64,000 nt of DNA from Chryseobacterium aureum (GCF_003971235.1 NZ_CP034661.1:496001-560000), one strand, 5' to 3'. Shown: positions 8,774 to 17,918, counted from the first letter of the stretch. The notes: generated by a model from the sequence alone, not told the origin. Numbers and translations are program-made.

Positions 8774-11383
8774 TTAGAATCTTAAAGTGGCTGCTACAGA
8801 CCAGGTTCTTCCAAAACCAAGAAATCCTGTATTCCCGTCTGCTACCCCCTGATAAACTCTGCCTGCGTCCTGATAGGTTTTTCCGGCATCCGGACCGTTG
8901 GCAATTTTATCACCTGCGAAAATATTGGAGCTTAATTCAGAAATATAATATTTGTTGAATAAGTTGTATACGTTCGCTCTCAGTGTTAAAGATTTTTTGG
9001 CATCAAGGATGAATTTGTAGGAAGCTCCTACATCAAATAAATGATAGCTGGGCAATTGTACAATTCCTTTTTCTCTTGCTGCTTCGGTAAGGAAGTTGAT
9101 CGGATTGAACTGTGCATACAGCTTGTCGTAATATTCCCAGTTGGCATCAATGCTGAATGCTTTCGTAATATTATAATCAGCCCCGATACTTGCTGTTGTC
9201 TGGGCGGCGTCTCCTACCTTTAGGTCTTTGATGTTGATGACTCCGGTAGCTCCTGCAATTTCCTGATTGTTCTGAACATCCAGGATGTTGAAATTAGCAT
9301 TTCCTTTATACTTCCAGTTACCCAATGATAACATCCCTCTAAGTCTAAGGTTGGCAAAAGGTCTTGCCTTTGCTTCCAGTTCTACTCCCTGGTGTACCTG
9401 ACCCACGTTCAGGGCATTGTAGAAATAAGCATTTCCAAGGCTTAACTGGGAGAATTTTGCAACATCTGCCGCTGTAGCATTGAATGTTCTTGAAATAAAT
9501 CTGTCATCCCACTGCGTTCTGTACGCATTGATATTCACATCCACATAACGGGATTTGAAACCATATCCTAATTCTACAGAGAAAATTCTTTCGTTCTTTG
9601 CATCGTTATAAATATTTTGGTTGGATGGGAACAAAGCATTGAATAAAGGCTGTCTTGAAATAACTCCCGTATTGAAAAATACGTTATGATGGTCATCTAT
9701 ATTATAGTTGGCCCCTCCTTTTACAATATATCCTGTCTTGTGGTACCATTTTGTTTCCTGGTTTCCTGGTGTATACAGCATATAATCCACTCTCTTGTAA
9801 TACTGCTCAGAAACGGAACCCTGTACAGACGCACTTAATTTTTCAGAGCTGTATTCAACCATTCCATAGATACCAGCCCATTTTACCAGTCCTTCATTGT
9901 GGATAGATACTTTCTGAGCATCTTTGAGCTTAGTAAGCGGTTCAGGCTTTACCGTTTGGTTAATATAATATCCTTTAGGGGCATTGGCCGTGCTTGGAAC
10001 ATATAATGCATCAGATCCTAACATATCCGTTACAATATCATACAGCGCTCCTTTGTAGGTTTTAAGATCAATACCTCCGTTAAAGGTCCAGTTGTTTTTT
10101 TTGTAATTGAGGTCTGCAATTACACCATACCAGTCATGAGCATTGATGCTCTGCTTTCTCACGATACCATTGGTGCCGTTCAGCGTAGCTACATATTGCC
10201 CGTTATAATCAGCAGGGGAGCCTGCAGGTGCTGTAAAGGTTGATTTCTGGAAGGTATTTCCATTATAATCTGTTACCATACCCCCTCTGTTATAGCGGTA
10301 AATCATATCCCAGTTGATGGTACCGTCTCCTCCGGCACCATAATTCATAAAGTTCATGGTTTGCCCGGCTGCATTTTTGATGGAACCATTAAGTCCGGTA
10401 CCACCGCCGCCACGTCCCCATGAACCGTAAAGAACGGTAGATAATTTCAGATTGTCATTCATATTCCAGTCCCAGTTCAAGGAAGCAATAGGCTTGTGGT
10501 AGAAGTTAGGAGCTAAATTGAATTGAGATCCGTTCAGCATTCCTGTCTGCGGGTTGTATCTTCTTCCGTAGGTTTCAAACTGCTGTAAAGTTGCTACATT
10601 GGCTCCTGTAGCAGAAGATCTTCTGGTATCATGTACCTGTGGTGCTCCGGTTGCAATAAAATTGAATGCATGATTTTCATTAGGCTTAAATCCTGTAGAG
10701 AAAAACCATGAGTAACCTTCTCCCTGTGTGCCATTGATGTACCCATCACCCTGCCAGCGGGAAAGCAATACGGTTGTTCCCCATTTATTTTTTAATCCGG
10801 AAGAATACATCGCAGATATTCTGGAATAGTTATCATTACCCACTTCTCCTTTAATCATTGCTTTCTGCTCAGAATCGGTAGCTTTGGTAACAATATTGAT
10901 GGTACCTCCTACAGACGGAACTACAAATTTAGAAGCTCCTAATCCTCTCTGGATTTGGATGTTGCTGGCAATGTCAGCCAATCCCGTCCAGTTAGACCAG
11001 TATACAGTACCTCCCTGCATATCATTCACCGGCTGTCCGTTGATGATCACTGCAATGTTGGCCCCGTCAAAACCTCTCATATTGATTCTGCTGTCTCCGA
11101 ATCCTCCTCCTACTTTGGTTACATAAACAGATGGAGTAGACTTCATAATTTCCGGGAATTCCCTGTTTCCCAGTTTCTCCTGAATTTCTGCTGCTTTGAT
11201 GTTGGAAACCGCAACAGGAGTTTTTCTTTCTTTGGCGGTTTGTGAAAGGTTTCTTCCTACCACCATCACCTCTTCAATAGATTTAGATTTCTCTAAAGAA
11301 TCCTTCGTACTCTGCCCATAGTATAAGGCTGCCGTAGGCAATACAAGCGCTACAATTAGTCGCTTTTTAAAAATAATGCTCAT
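8774..11383 (-). CDS. TonB-dependent outer-membrane receptor
   Basis: Outer-membrane active transporter of 869 residues. A signal peptide (about 1-24) is followed by a TonB-box-like segment (SIEEVMVVGRNLS), a plug domain (about 50-170, with INMRGFDGANIAVIINGQPVND) and a long beta-barrel ending in an aromatic residue (WSVAATLRF). No SusD partner or carboxypeptidase-like N-terminal extension is present, so it is not a SusC-type glycan porin. The barrel resembles siderophore or metal-chelate receptors only in general form and the ligand is unknown. A likely -7 element (CATCTTTG in minus-strand sense) lies near 11415-11422. No iron or cobalamin regulatory site was recognised. Confidence 0.9.
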   Translation of the reverse strand: MSIIFKKRLIVALVLPTAALYYGQSTKDSLEKSKSIEEVMVVGRNLSQTAKERKTPVAVSNIKAAEIQEKLGNREFPEIMKSTPSVYVTKVGGGFGDSRINMRGFDGANIAVIINGQPVNDMQGGTVYWSNWTGLADIASNIQIQRGLGASKFVVPSVGGTINIVTKATDSEQKAMIKGEVGNDNYSRISAMYSSGLKNKWGTTVLLSRWQGDGYINGTQGEGYSWFFSTGFKPNENHAFNFIATGAPQVHDTRRSSATGANVATLQQFETYGRRYNPQTGMLNGSQFNLAPNFYHKPIASLNWDWNMNDNLKLSTVLYGSWGRGGGGTGLNGSIKNAAGQTMNFMNYGAGGDGTINWDMIYRYNRGGMVTDYNGNTFQKSTFTAPAGSPADYNGQYVATLNGTNGIVRKQSINAHDWYGVIADLNYKKNNWTFNGGIDLKTYKGALYDIVTDMLGSDALYVPSTANAPKGYYINQTVKPEPLTKLKDAQKVSIHNEGLVKWAGIYGMVEYSSEKLSASVQGSVSEQYYKRVDYMLYTPGNQETKWYHKTGYIVKGGANYNIDDHHNVFFNTGVISRQPLFNALFPSNQNIYNDAKNERIFSVELGYGFKSRYVDVNINAYRTQWDDRFISRTFNATAADVAKFSQLSLGNAYFYNALNVGQVHQGVELEAKARPFANLRLRGMLSLGNWKYKGNANFNILDVQNNQEIAGATGVINIKDLKVGDAAQTTASIGADYNITKAFSIDANWEYYDKLYAQFNPINFLTEAAREKGIVQLPSYHLFDVGASYKFILDAKKSLTLRANVYNLFNKYYISELSSNIFAGDKIANGPDAGKTYQDAGRVYQGVADGNTGFLGFGRTWSVAATLRF

Positions 11384-11789
11384 GAAATAAACTAGCGTGT
11401 TTGATTTTAAGGCTGCAAAGATGGATAATTATTTTTGAATTAAGTATTAAATCTTCAGCAAGTGATTTCATAAAGAGCGTGGATCATCTACTGATATGCA
11501 CTTTTGGACTGTATTAAATTACTTCATGACTTTAATTTACAATTTGTTAAAGTAGCGAACGACGAGGAAAAGATTTTTATGAATATAATAATCATGTTGT
11601 GGCTGTTTTTATCGGAAGCAATTATTGTAATATCATCATTTGATTGAAAAATTAAAGCAGTTTAACATATTCATGGTATTTTAAAAATATATTCCACCAG
11701 ATGATTTTAGATACCACATCTCAATATTCCGGGCAACAATGGTCTTATTGTTGCAGATTCACTACCACCAAACACTAAATTATTATATT
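11384..11789. other. Intergenic region, divergent promoters
   Basis: About 400 AT-rich bases between the divergently read TonB receptor and the DUF892 gene. The left end carries a Bacteroidota-type -7 motif for the receptor (minus strand, near 11415-11422). I see no gene, RNA or clear repeat in the rest. Confidence 0.5.
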
Positions 11790-12374
11790 ATGGAAACTAA
11801 AACAGCCACCAAAAAAGCACCTGCTAAAAAAGCAGCGCCCGCAAAAACATCCGCGAAAGCATCTGCAAAAACTCCGGCTAAAAAAAATGCAGCCAAAGAA
11901 CTGGAAGATCTTTTTGAAGACTCGTTAAAAGACATCTATTGGGCTGAAAAGGCTTTGCTGAAAGCATTACCCACCATGATGAAAAATGCAACCAGTGAAA
12001 AGCTTAAAACAGCAATCGACAAGCACATTACTGAAACGGAAGGCCATGTTGAAAGGCTTGAAGGATGCTTTAAAGCATTAGGAAAAAAGGCCCAGGCTAA
12101 GAAGTGTGATGCTATGCAGGGACTGTTGGACGAAGGAAAGAGTATTATTGAAGAAACAGAACCTGGCGCTGTGAGAGATGCCGGAATTATTGCCGCAGCT
12201 CAAAAAGTAGAGCATTACGAAATTGCCACTTACGGCACACTTGCAGCATTCGCTAAAGTATTGAAAGAAGATGAATGTCTTAAAAATCTTTTAAGCACAT
12301 TGGAAGAAGAGAAAAAATGCGATGAACTTTTAACCAAAGTTGCTGATACCAACCTTAACAGCAAAGCAAAGTAA
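11790..12374 (+). CDS. DUF892 (YciE/YciF-like) ferritin-like protein with Lys/Ala-rich tail
   Basis: A 194-residue protein. Residues 1-35 are a low-complexity Ala/Lys/Pro/Thr tail (KKAPAKKAAPAK and similar) resembling histone H1 tails. The rest is a DUF892 four-helix bundle with the typical LEDLFEDSLKDIYWAEKALL start and the conserved H, E and Y positions (HITETEGHVERLE, KVEHYEIATYG). DUF892 proteins are induced by stress and are structurally ferritin-like; their chemistry is unsettled. The basic tail could bind DNA, as in Dps-type proteins, which is inference. I chose the ATG at 11790; the frame extends 17 codons upstream but that part is not protein-like. Confidence 0.85.
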   Translation: METKTATKKAPAKKAAPAKTSAKASAKTPAKKNAAKELEDLFEDSLKDIYWAEKALLKALPTMMKNATSEKLKTAIDKHITETEGHVERLEGCFKALGKKAQAKKCDAMQGLLDEGKSIIEETEPGAVRDAGIIAAAQKVEHYEIATYGTLAAFAKVLKEDECLKNLLSTLEEEKKCDELLTKVADTNLNSKAK

Positions 12375-12393
12375 AAGCACCTATGCATGATAA

Positions 12394-12425
12394 AAAGAGA
12401 CCGGATTTATCCGGTCTCTTTTTTT
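12394..12425 (+). terminator. Intrinsic terminator after DUF892 gene
   Basis: AAAGAGACCGGA (12394-12405) and TCCGGTCTCTTT (12410-12421) form a perfect 12-bp stem with a TTTA loop, followed by TTTT. Confidence 0.92.
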
Positions 12426-12604
12426 GCTGTTAGTATTCCCGGTTCTATGTTGACAAAAACTAGCTTTAATTATGGTATAAAGAAACAAATGATATTTTAA
12501 GATGGGTTATTTTTGTATCATTTTTAATATTTTTGCAGATACTATTTGTATCAATCTGTTTTTTCAGACGGTATCAGTTTTTTATCATTTTAAAAATTAA
12601 GAAT

Positions 12605-13210
12605 ATGACTCAGCTCAGTTTGTTCAACGCAGAAGAATTATATGAATTTCCAAAAGACCTTCTGGAGTACAGAGAACATTTTCTGAGCCTGGAGGAAGCG
12701 GATAGCCTTAAAAACCATTTGCTTACTACAACTCCATGGAAACACCGTACTCAGAAAATGTACGATAAGATAGTGCTGACCCCTCGCTTAACGGCCTGGT
12801 ATGGAGACCCGGAAACTGCCTATCCATTGGGAAATGGTGAAGTAGAGAATAACGTATGGACTCCTGAACTGTTTTCTTTAAAACTCCGGATAGAGGAAAC
12901 GTTTGGGTATCGTTTCAACTCTGTATTGCTTAATCTTTACAGGGATCATAATGACTCTGTTGCCTGGCACCGGGATAAAGAAAGCAGGTATGGAAACCGT
13001 CCGGTGATTGCCTCCATAAGCTTGGGACAGACCCGGAACTTTGATTTTCGCAAAAAAGATCATCACCAGAGCAAATACAGCCTGCCTCTTCCTCATGGTT
13101 CATTATTAATTATGAAAGGAGATCTTCAGGAAAACTGGGAACACAGGGTTGCTAAGTCTGTAACCTCAATGAAGGAACGTATTAATCTTACATTCCGGTT
13201 GGTTCGTTAA
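12605..13210 (+). CDS. AlkB-like 2-oxoglutarate/Fe(II) dioxygenase
   Basis: A 201-residue nucleic-acid dealkylation-type dioxygenase. The Fe(II) ligands are visible as HxD (VAWHRDKES) and a distal His (WEHRVAKS), and the 2-oxoglutarate-binding Arg sits in ERINLTFRLV. The SISLGQTRNFDFR strand is typical of the ALKBH2/3-like branch. These enzymes oxidatively remove methyl groups from 1-methyladenine and 3-methylcytosine. The start at 12605 is preferred, because the 24 upstream codons overlap a probable -7 element (TATTTTTG, 12528-12535). It stands alone, not in an ada operon. Confidence 0.9.
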   Translation: MTQLSLFNAEELYEFPKDLLEYREHFLSLEEADSLKNHLLTTTPWKHRTQKMYDKIVLTPRLTAWYGDPETAYPLGNGEVENNVWTPELFSLKLRIEETFGYRFNSVLLNLYRDHNDSVAWHRDKESRYGNRPVIASISLGQTRNFDFRKKDHHQSKYSLPLPHGSLLIMKGDLQENWEHRVAKSVTSMKERINLTFRLVR

Positions 13211-13344
13211 TTATAAAATGTTTATTCATAATGTTTTATGAAGACGATTAAGATGCTGAAATTTTTTTTTGGCCGGTAAATTGTTGCTGTTATTAAGAAG
13301 TCCTCATGGATTTCATTCATATCACCACTTAAAAATTTATTATT

Positions 13345-13956
13345 ATGAAAAATCTTGTAGTAACAGTTTTTGCAGTAGCAGCTTTGGCCGCCTGTAAAAA
13401 AAATGACCAAACGCCGTCCACACAATCTCAGGAAAGTACAGCAATGTCCCCTCCCGCAGAATCTGGAATGACGGTAAGCGATTCTACTAAAATGCCAGAC
13501 CAGAAAAACCAGAAAATCCCTCTTAGCGATGAGGACAAAAAGTTTGCAGATGCTGCGGCAATAGGAGGACTAATGGAAGTTATGATGGGAAAACTGGCAG
13601 AAACCAATGCCGAAAATTCAGCGGTAAAATCTCTGGGAGCCATGATGGTAAAAGATCATACCAGTGCGAATGATGAACTTAGAAGCTGGGCTTCCGCCAA
13701 TGGCTATACGCTTCCCACAGGTTTGGATGCCGAAAAACAGAAGATGTATGATGATCTGAAAGCCAGGAAAGGAAAAGACTTTGACAGAAAATACACAGAT
13801 CTTATGGTGAGTGATCACAAAGAAGATGTAGAAGCATTCAAAAAAGAAGCAACAGCGGGAAAGGAAGCTTCATTAAAATCTTTTGCTTCTAAAATACTTC
13901 CTACCCTTGAACATCATTTGAAAGAGTCCGAAAAAGCAAAAAATGCGGTCAAATAA
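13345..13956 (+). CDS. DUF4142 lipoprotein
   Basis: A 203-residue predicted lipoprotein with lipobox LAAC (Cys17), then a Ser/Thr/Gln-rich linker to about residue 55. A DUF4142 helical bundle follows (about 60-200), with FADAAAIGGLMEVMMGKLA and a central MMVKDHTSANDELRSWA, including the conserved His. DUF4142 is ferritin-like in fold prediction with unknown function, often near stress genes. Its neighbours DUF892 and DUF2383 are similar bundles. Confidence 0.85.
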   Translation: MKNLVVTVFAVAALAACKKNDQTPSTQSQESTAMSPPAESGMTVSDSTKMPDQKNQKIPLSDEDKKFADAAAIGGLMEVMMGKLAETNAENSAVKSLGAMMVKDHTSANDELRSWASANGYTLPTGLDAEKQKMYDDLKARKGKDFDRKYTDLMVSDHKEDVEAFKKEATAGKEASLKSFASKILPTLEHHLKESEKAKNAVK

Positions 13957-14047
13957 TCTGAGGTTTATATGACCAGCATCATAAGACAAACAGAATGTAT
14001 TTGATATTTTTGAAATGATTAAATATTATTTTGTTCTTGATTATTAC

Positions 14048-14073
14048 GCTCCTCTTTTTTAAGGGGAGTTTTT
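14048..14073 (+). terminator. Weak hairpin terminator after DUF4142 gene
   Basis: CTCCTC pairs with GGGGAG (one G-U pair) and is followed by TTTTT. It lies just before the convergent DUF2383 stop. Confidence 0.45.
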
Positions 14074-14074
14074 A

Positions 14075-14544
14075 TTATTCCTTCTTTTTGTATTCTTCAA
14101 TTTTCTTAAACTGCCGGTATGAATCCTTCAGTTTCCCAAGCTGTTCCGAAACCGTTTGAAAACTTGTCTCACTAAGATTTCCACTGTCAAGAGCATTTTG
14201 ATAGGTTTCTATAGCCGCTTTTTCTCCAAATACTACATTTTCTAAGGTTGACTCTACCAGGTTCCCCATGGTAAAAGAATTTTTAATATCAATCCATGTT
14301 CTGTGCATGGCTCCTGCAATGGAAGCTGAATCTTCCGGAGTTCCCTGTTTTTCTGTGATGAGGTTTACAAGTTCATTTTTCATAATTTTCGATTGGGAGA
14401 TCATGTGATCATATTCATCCTTTACCCCCGGATACATTTCCCAGACTTTTCCTTCACTTTTCCGAAGCCTTCTATTCTGTCATTTGTAATATGAAGCAGG
14501 TCATTAAGTACCGATACTTCCTGCCGATTCTGCTGATTGTCCAT
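14075..14544 (-). pseudogene. DUF2383 (PA2169-type) helical-bundle protein, frameshifted
   Basis: Two frames together make a complete DUF2383 protein of about 156 residues. From the ATG at 14544 the first frame reads MDNQQNRQEVSVLNDLLHIT through DRIEGFGKV, then derails and stops. The second frame continues with MYPGVKDEYDHMISQSKIMK to the normal end. Adding one G in the minus-strand GTGAAGG near 14451-14457 restores KVEGKVWEMYPGVK. The gene is therefore either inactivated by a one-base deletion or affected by a sequencing error. The uninterrupted 3' part alone (14075-14437) would encode 120 residues. Function unknown. Confidence 0.8.
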
Positions 14545-14702
14545 AACGTCTTTTTTTAGATTAAACATAATGATGTACTAAATTATCATTTACTCAGCAG
14601 GATTTTTATAATCCTGATCATATTATGAAATAACCCATCCTGTTATAGTCTAAAAAAACGATAATAAAATGAAACAGAAAAGTCTTTGAAGCGATATTCC
14701 GC

Positions 14703-15290
14703 TTATTCCTGCGAGAGGTTCTTTTTGAACTGATCTAAAAAATCATCCGCCGTCGGAATATTTCCCACACTGCTTTTAATCCTGTCCAGAAGATCGCTGA
14801 ATAAAGCTTCGCCATTTAAAACTTTTAATGAATATTCGAACGGATATAAAGACATTACCCCGCCATTGTTGTTGTACTTAAGAGTCATGAATCTCAAAGG
14901 AAATTCCGGAGTTTTGTCCCTGTAGAGCTTAAATCCAAGTTCATTGATCAGATAATAGGAAAATGCCACCGTCAGCATCAGTCCGATCTGTTTATCATCC
15001 TGGTCAAATGATTTACAGTACAGATAAAATCCAGGTTCTTCAGTGACGGCCTTATCTATATTATTGGGATGGTACACAGGACTTTCTATGGCCGGAGCTA
15101 TTTTATTATCCATAAAAAAGCTGTTTAACATTCTGAAAGAGCCGTCTACCAGAATATCGTCTGATAAAAGCTGATCTTCAGTATACCGGCTGTTGAAATA
15201 TTCATCGGTATAAACGCCGTCTATTCCAGGGTTTTCAGGCTTTTGAGGAGTGTCTGTATTTTTTGAGAAAAGTTTTTTGAAAAAATTCAT
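14703..15290 (-). CDS. Hypothetical protein, 195 residues
   Basis: I do not recognise a family. The protein starts MNFFKKLFSKNTDTPQKPEN, a short basic amphipathic start common in cytoplasmic Bacteroidota proteins, with no signal peptide or membrane helix. The body is mixed alpha/beta and acidic (DGVYTDEYFNSRYTEDQLL; FLDQFKKNLSQE at the end). I chose the ATG at 15290, because upstream codons in this frame overlap a good -7 motif (TATATTTG in minus-strand sense, about 15312-15319) and do not look coding. It is divergent from the TPP-riboswitch operon. Confidence 0.7.
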   Translation of the reverse strand: MNFFKKLFSKNTDTPQKPENPGIDGVYTDEYFNSRYTEDQLLSDDILVDGSFRMLNSFFMDNKIAPAIESPVYHPNNIDKAVTEEPGFYLYCKSFDQDDKQIGLMLTVAFSYYLINELGFKLYRDKTPEFPLRFMTLKYNNNGGVMSLYPFEYSLKVLNGEALFSDLLDRIKSSVGNIPTADDFLDQFKKNLSQE

Positions 15291-15394
15291 GGTTTTCGCT
15301 CTATAGTGTGTGGTGCAAATATAAAAAATATCCGTAATCCTGATAAAAACGGAGGTGTATTTTATTTTTCCGTAAAAAAGATGCACCTTTGCCC

Positions 15395-15487
15395 CCATAA
15401 TGGGGTGCTGCGGATACAGCGGCTGAGATGATACCCAGGAATGGATTTCCACACCTGATCCGGATAATGCCGGCGTAGGGATAGCGT
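15395..15487 (+). ncRNA. TPP riboswitch (THI element)
   Basis: The conserved thiamine pyrophosphate aptamer is clear: GGGGTGCT, then GGCTGAGATGATACCC, a variable stem, ACCTGATCCGGATAATGCC and GCGTAGGGA. These contain the hallmark CTGAGA, ACCTGAT and GGATAATGCC signatures. It ends about 37 bases before pnuT. Binding of TPP is expected to reduce expression of the downstream genes. No strong terminator hairpin follows, so translational control is more likely. Boundaries are accurate to a few bases. Confidence 0.96.
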
Positions 15488-15523
15488 ACTGATCATCTCA
15501 TCATTTGATTTCTAACAATTACT

Positions 15524-16117
15524 ATGATGCAGGACATTTTAAAACAAATTACCTTACCGGAATGGTTTGGAGTCTTATTTTCAGTCATTCAGGTTTTGCT
15601 GGCCCGTAAAAACAATGTGAACAATTATCTTTTCGGAATTGCAGGGATCCTGCTTACGCTGTATGTGATGGTTACTTCAAAGCTGTATGCAGAATTTACC
15701 TTAAATCTTTATTATCTGATCATGAGCATCTACGGATGGCTGTACTGGAAATTCGGGAAGCAGAAATCCGAGATGGAAATTTCGGTGACCACCACTGCAG
15801 AAAAATGGATTACCGGAGGTATTGTTGTGGGAACTTTTAGCTTATTCTGGTTCTTCCTCACTCATTTTACAGATTCGGATGTCCCGGTTTGGGATTCTTT
15901 GGTAAGCGCCTTCGCATGGGCCGGAATGTGGCTGATGGCCAGACGGAAGATTGAAAACTGGGTGATCCTGAATGTCAGTAATATCATTTCTATTCCTTTA
16001 ATGATTCATAAGGAGTTATATCTCTATGCCATTTTAACGTCATTTTTATTTTTAGTGGCTATTTCCGGATATATAGAATGGAAGAAAATTCTTAAGAACA
16101 AAGCTCATGCTCAGTAG
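15524..16117 (+). CDS. pnuT: PnuT-type thiamine transporter (PnuC family)
   Basis: A 197-residue membrane protein of the PnuC family with about seven helices. The family motif around YGWLYWKFG (W-x-x-W) sits in the third or fourth helix. PnuC homologues carry nicotinamide riboside, while those behind TPP riboswitches carry thiamine and are called PnuT. The riboswitch directly upstream therefore assigns thiamine as substrate; that assignment is by context. The last 11 bases overlap the next gene. Confidence 0.88.
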   Translation: MMQDILKQITLPEWFGVLFSVIQVLLARKNNVNNYLFGIAGILLTLYVMVTSKLYAEFTLNLYYLIMSIYGWLYWKFGKQKSEMEISVTTTAEKWITGGIVVGTFSLFWFFLTHFTDSDVPVWDSLVSAFAWAGMWLMARRKIENWVILNVSNIISIPLMIHKELYLYAILTSFLFLVAISGYIEWKKILKNKAHAQ

Positions 16118-17138
16118 TAAAAAGATCAGAAAAGAACTTCAGGGATCGTCTGTAATTTCTGACAGGGTGATACAGTATATTCATGAAGAAGGATTTCTTA
16201 AGATCTGGGTGCCGGAAAAATACGGTGGTCTCGGATATCGTTTTGAGGAAGGCCTTAAAGCATTATTTGCCTGGGCTGAGACCGATGGAAGCTTTGGCTG
16301 GATGCTGACACTTTGTGCCGGGGCTAACTATTTTTCAAGAAATATGAAGCCTGAAGTTGCTGCGTTACTTTTTTCTCATGCTGAAACCTGTTTTGGGGGA
16401 AGCGGGATGGTAGGCGGAACCGCAGAAAAGCAAAGTGATAATACCTATCTGATTAATGGGATATGGAATTTTGCAACAGGGGCACCTCATCTGACTCATT
16501 TTACACTGAATGCCAAAATTACAGAAAACGGGAAACCGATAACCGATAAAGACGGTAATGAGATGATCCGCTCATTCATCATTCCGAAAGGGCAGGCTGA
16601 AATCATTCCCAACTGGAAATCTATGGGAATGAAAGCTACCGGAACGTACTCCTTTACCATTAAAAATGTTGCTGTAAGTGAAGAGTTCAGCTTTATCTAC
16701 GATACTTTTTTCACGAACGATATTCTGGACAGTATTCCGTTTCGGGTTTTTGCAGACCTGACACTGCTGGTGAACTATCTGGGAATGGCTTCTCATTTTA
16801 TTGAAGAAGCAGTACTGCTTCGTCCTGAAATAAATTTCAAAAACTTTACAGAGTCCGTTGAAAAGCATTTGAAAAAGGTATTAAACATTGCCAGAGAAGT
16901 AGAAGACAGACTTGGTGATCACAAAGAGATTTCGGAAGATCAACAAAATGAAATTCATCAATATGGAGTAGATCTGGTTCAGCAATTATCTCATCAGGTC
17001 CTTGCAGTTTATACGCAGTTGGGAATCCGGGCAACGGATCGAAACTCTGCCATTTATCAGATATTCTGTGATTATTTTACGGCAGCCATGCATGCTAATT
17101 TCAGGCTTTCTGCTGATGAGCAGAATTTTTCTTTCTGA
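16107..17138 (+). CDS. Acyl-CoA-dehydrogenase-fold flavoprotein in thiamine operon
   Basis: A 343-residue protein of the acyl-CoA dehydrogenase superfamily. It has the helical N-terminal part (VPEKYGGLGYRFEEGLKALFAWAETDGSFGW), the middle beta domain (GSGMVGGTAEKQSD; WKSMGMKATGTYSFTIKNVAVSEEF) and a C-terminal helical bundle. GMKATGTYSF with the NVAVSEEF segment is the style of the flavin-dependent monooxygenase branch rather than classic beta-oxidation enzymes. It is somewhat short for the family. It overlaps pnuT by 11 bases, so it should be under the same TPP control. A role on thiamine or a breakdown product is inference. Confidence 0.8.
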   Translation: MLSSKKIRKELQGSSVISDRVIQYIHEEGFLKIWVPEKYGGLGYRFEEGLKALFAWAETDGSFGWMLTLCAGANYFSRNMKPEVAALLFSHAETCFGGSGMVGGTAEKQSDNTYLINGIWNFATGAPHLTHFTLNAKITENGKPITDKDGNEMIRSFIIPKGQAEIIPNWKSMGMKATGTYSFTIKNVAVSEEFSFIYDTFFTNDILDSIPFRVFADLTLLVNYLGMASHFIEEAVLLRPEINFKNFTESVEKHLKKVLNIAREVEDRLGDHKEISEDQQNEIHQYGVDLVQQLSHQVLAVYTQLGIRATDRNSAIYQIFCDYFTAAMHANFRLSADEQNFSF

Positions 17139-17218
17139 GGCAACGAATAAAATGGGGAATTTTCAGCTGCTATTCTACATTGAACTTTATTCCCCGGTTC
17201 ATTTTTTGCCGGCAAAAT

Positions 17219-17755
17219 CTACTTCGCGGGCCATTCTTCACGGAGAACCGCATAAATAACATCATCTACCCAGTTATTTTTCCAGAAGAGACTTTTCACA
17301 AAATGTCCTTCTTTCCTTAAACCGATTCTTTCCATCAGTTGAATAGAAGGGGTATTGTCAGGATCTACGGATGCTGTTATTCTATGCTTATGCAAATCAT
17401 TAAATAAGTGATCAATGACAGCTTTTATAGCCTCAGAAGCATAACCTTTCCCCTGAAAAGAAGTATTTATTGTAATTCCGAATTCTGCCTGCACATTTTC
17501 TTCTCCAATAAAATGAACTCCTATATCTCCTATAACCGCCTTTGTTTCTTTATCAGTAATCAGCAGCTGATACCAACTTTCGGGCTGATTGAATTCTTTA
17601 TTGTTTCTTTGAATAAAACGTTCCACCTCTTCCAGCGTTTCAGGAATCCAGCCTTGAAATTGATTGGCTTCCGCATCAGAACGGTAATTGAAAATATCCT
17701 GTTGATCATCCAGGGTAATGTCGCGCAGTAGGAGTCTTTCTGTATAAAGTTGCAT
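17219..17755 (-). CDS. GNAT N-acetyltransferase (RimJ/RimL type)
   Basis: A 178-residue acetyltransferase of the RimJ/RimL/SpeG-like group. It starts MQLYTERLLLRDITLDD, the usual opening, and has motif A in FGITINTSFQGKGYASEAIKAV and motif B in ITASVDPDNTPSIQLMERIGLRKEG. These enzymes acetylate ribosomal protein N-termini, polyamines or small molecules; the acceptor here is unknown. The ATG at 17755 is preferred over an in-frame ATG at 17806. Confidence 0.9.
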   Translation of the reverse strand: MQLYTERLLLRDITLDDQQDIFNYRSDAEANQFQGWIPETLEEVERFIQRNNKEFNQPESWYQLLITDKETKAVIGDIGVHFIGEENVQAEFGITINTSFQGKGYASEAIKAVIDHLFNDLHKHRITASVDPDNTPSIQLMERIGLRKEGHFVKSLFWKNNWVDDVIYAVLREEWPAK

Positions 17756-17836
17756 GGTAGTACTATTTTTTCCGGCAAAAATAGGATTAATTAGGAATTT
17801 ATTCAATCGGCAAGAGGGTTTTATGACCTGTTTGAA

Positions 17837-17874
17837 ACAAAAAAACCTGTAATCATTTAAGATTTCAGGTTTTT
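17837..17874 (-). terminator. Terminator downstream of tRNA-Ala
   Basis: AAAAACCTG (17841-17849) pairs with CAGGTTTTT (17866-17874). In the minus-strand sense a T-run follows, and it lies 45 bases past the tRNA 3' end. Confidence 0.7.
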
Positions 17875-17918
17875 ACGGTATGTATGTATCTTGAAGAATT
17901 ATCTTCATTTACATCAGG

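Noticed and set aside
8774..11383. TonB receptor as part of the thiamine or sugar systems
   Set aside because: It lacks a SusD partner, a TPP riboswitch or shared operon, and is 4-9 kb away on the opposite strand.
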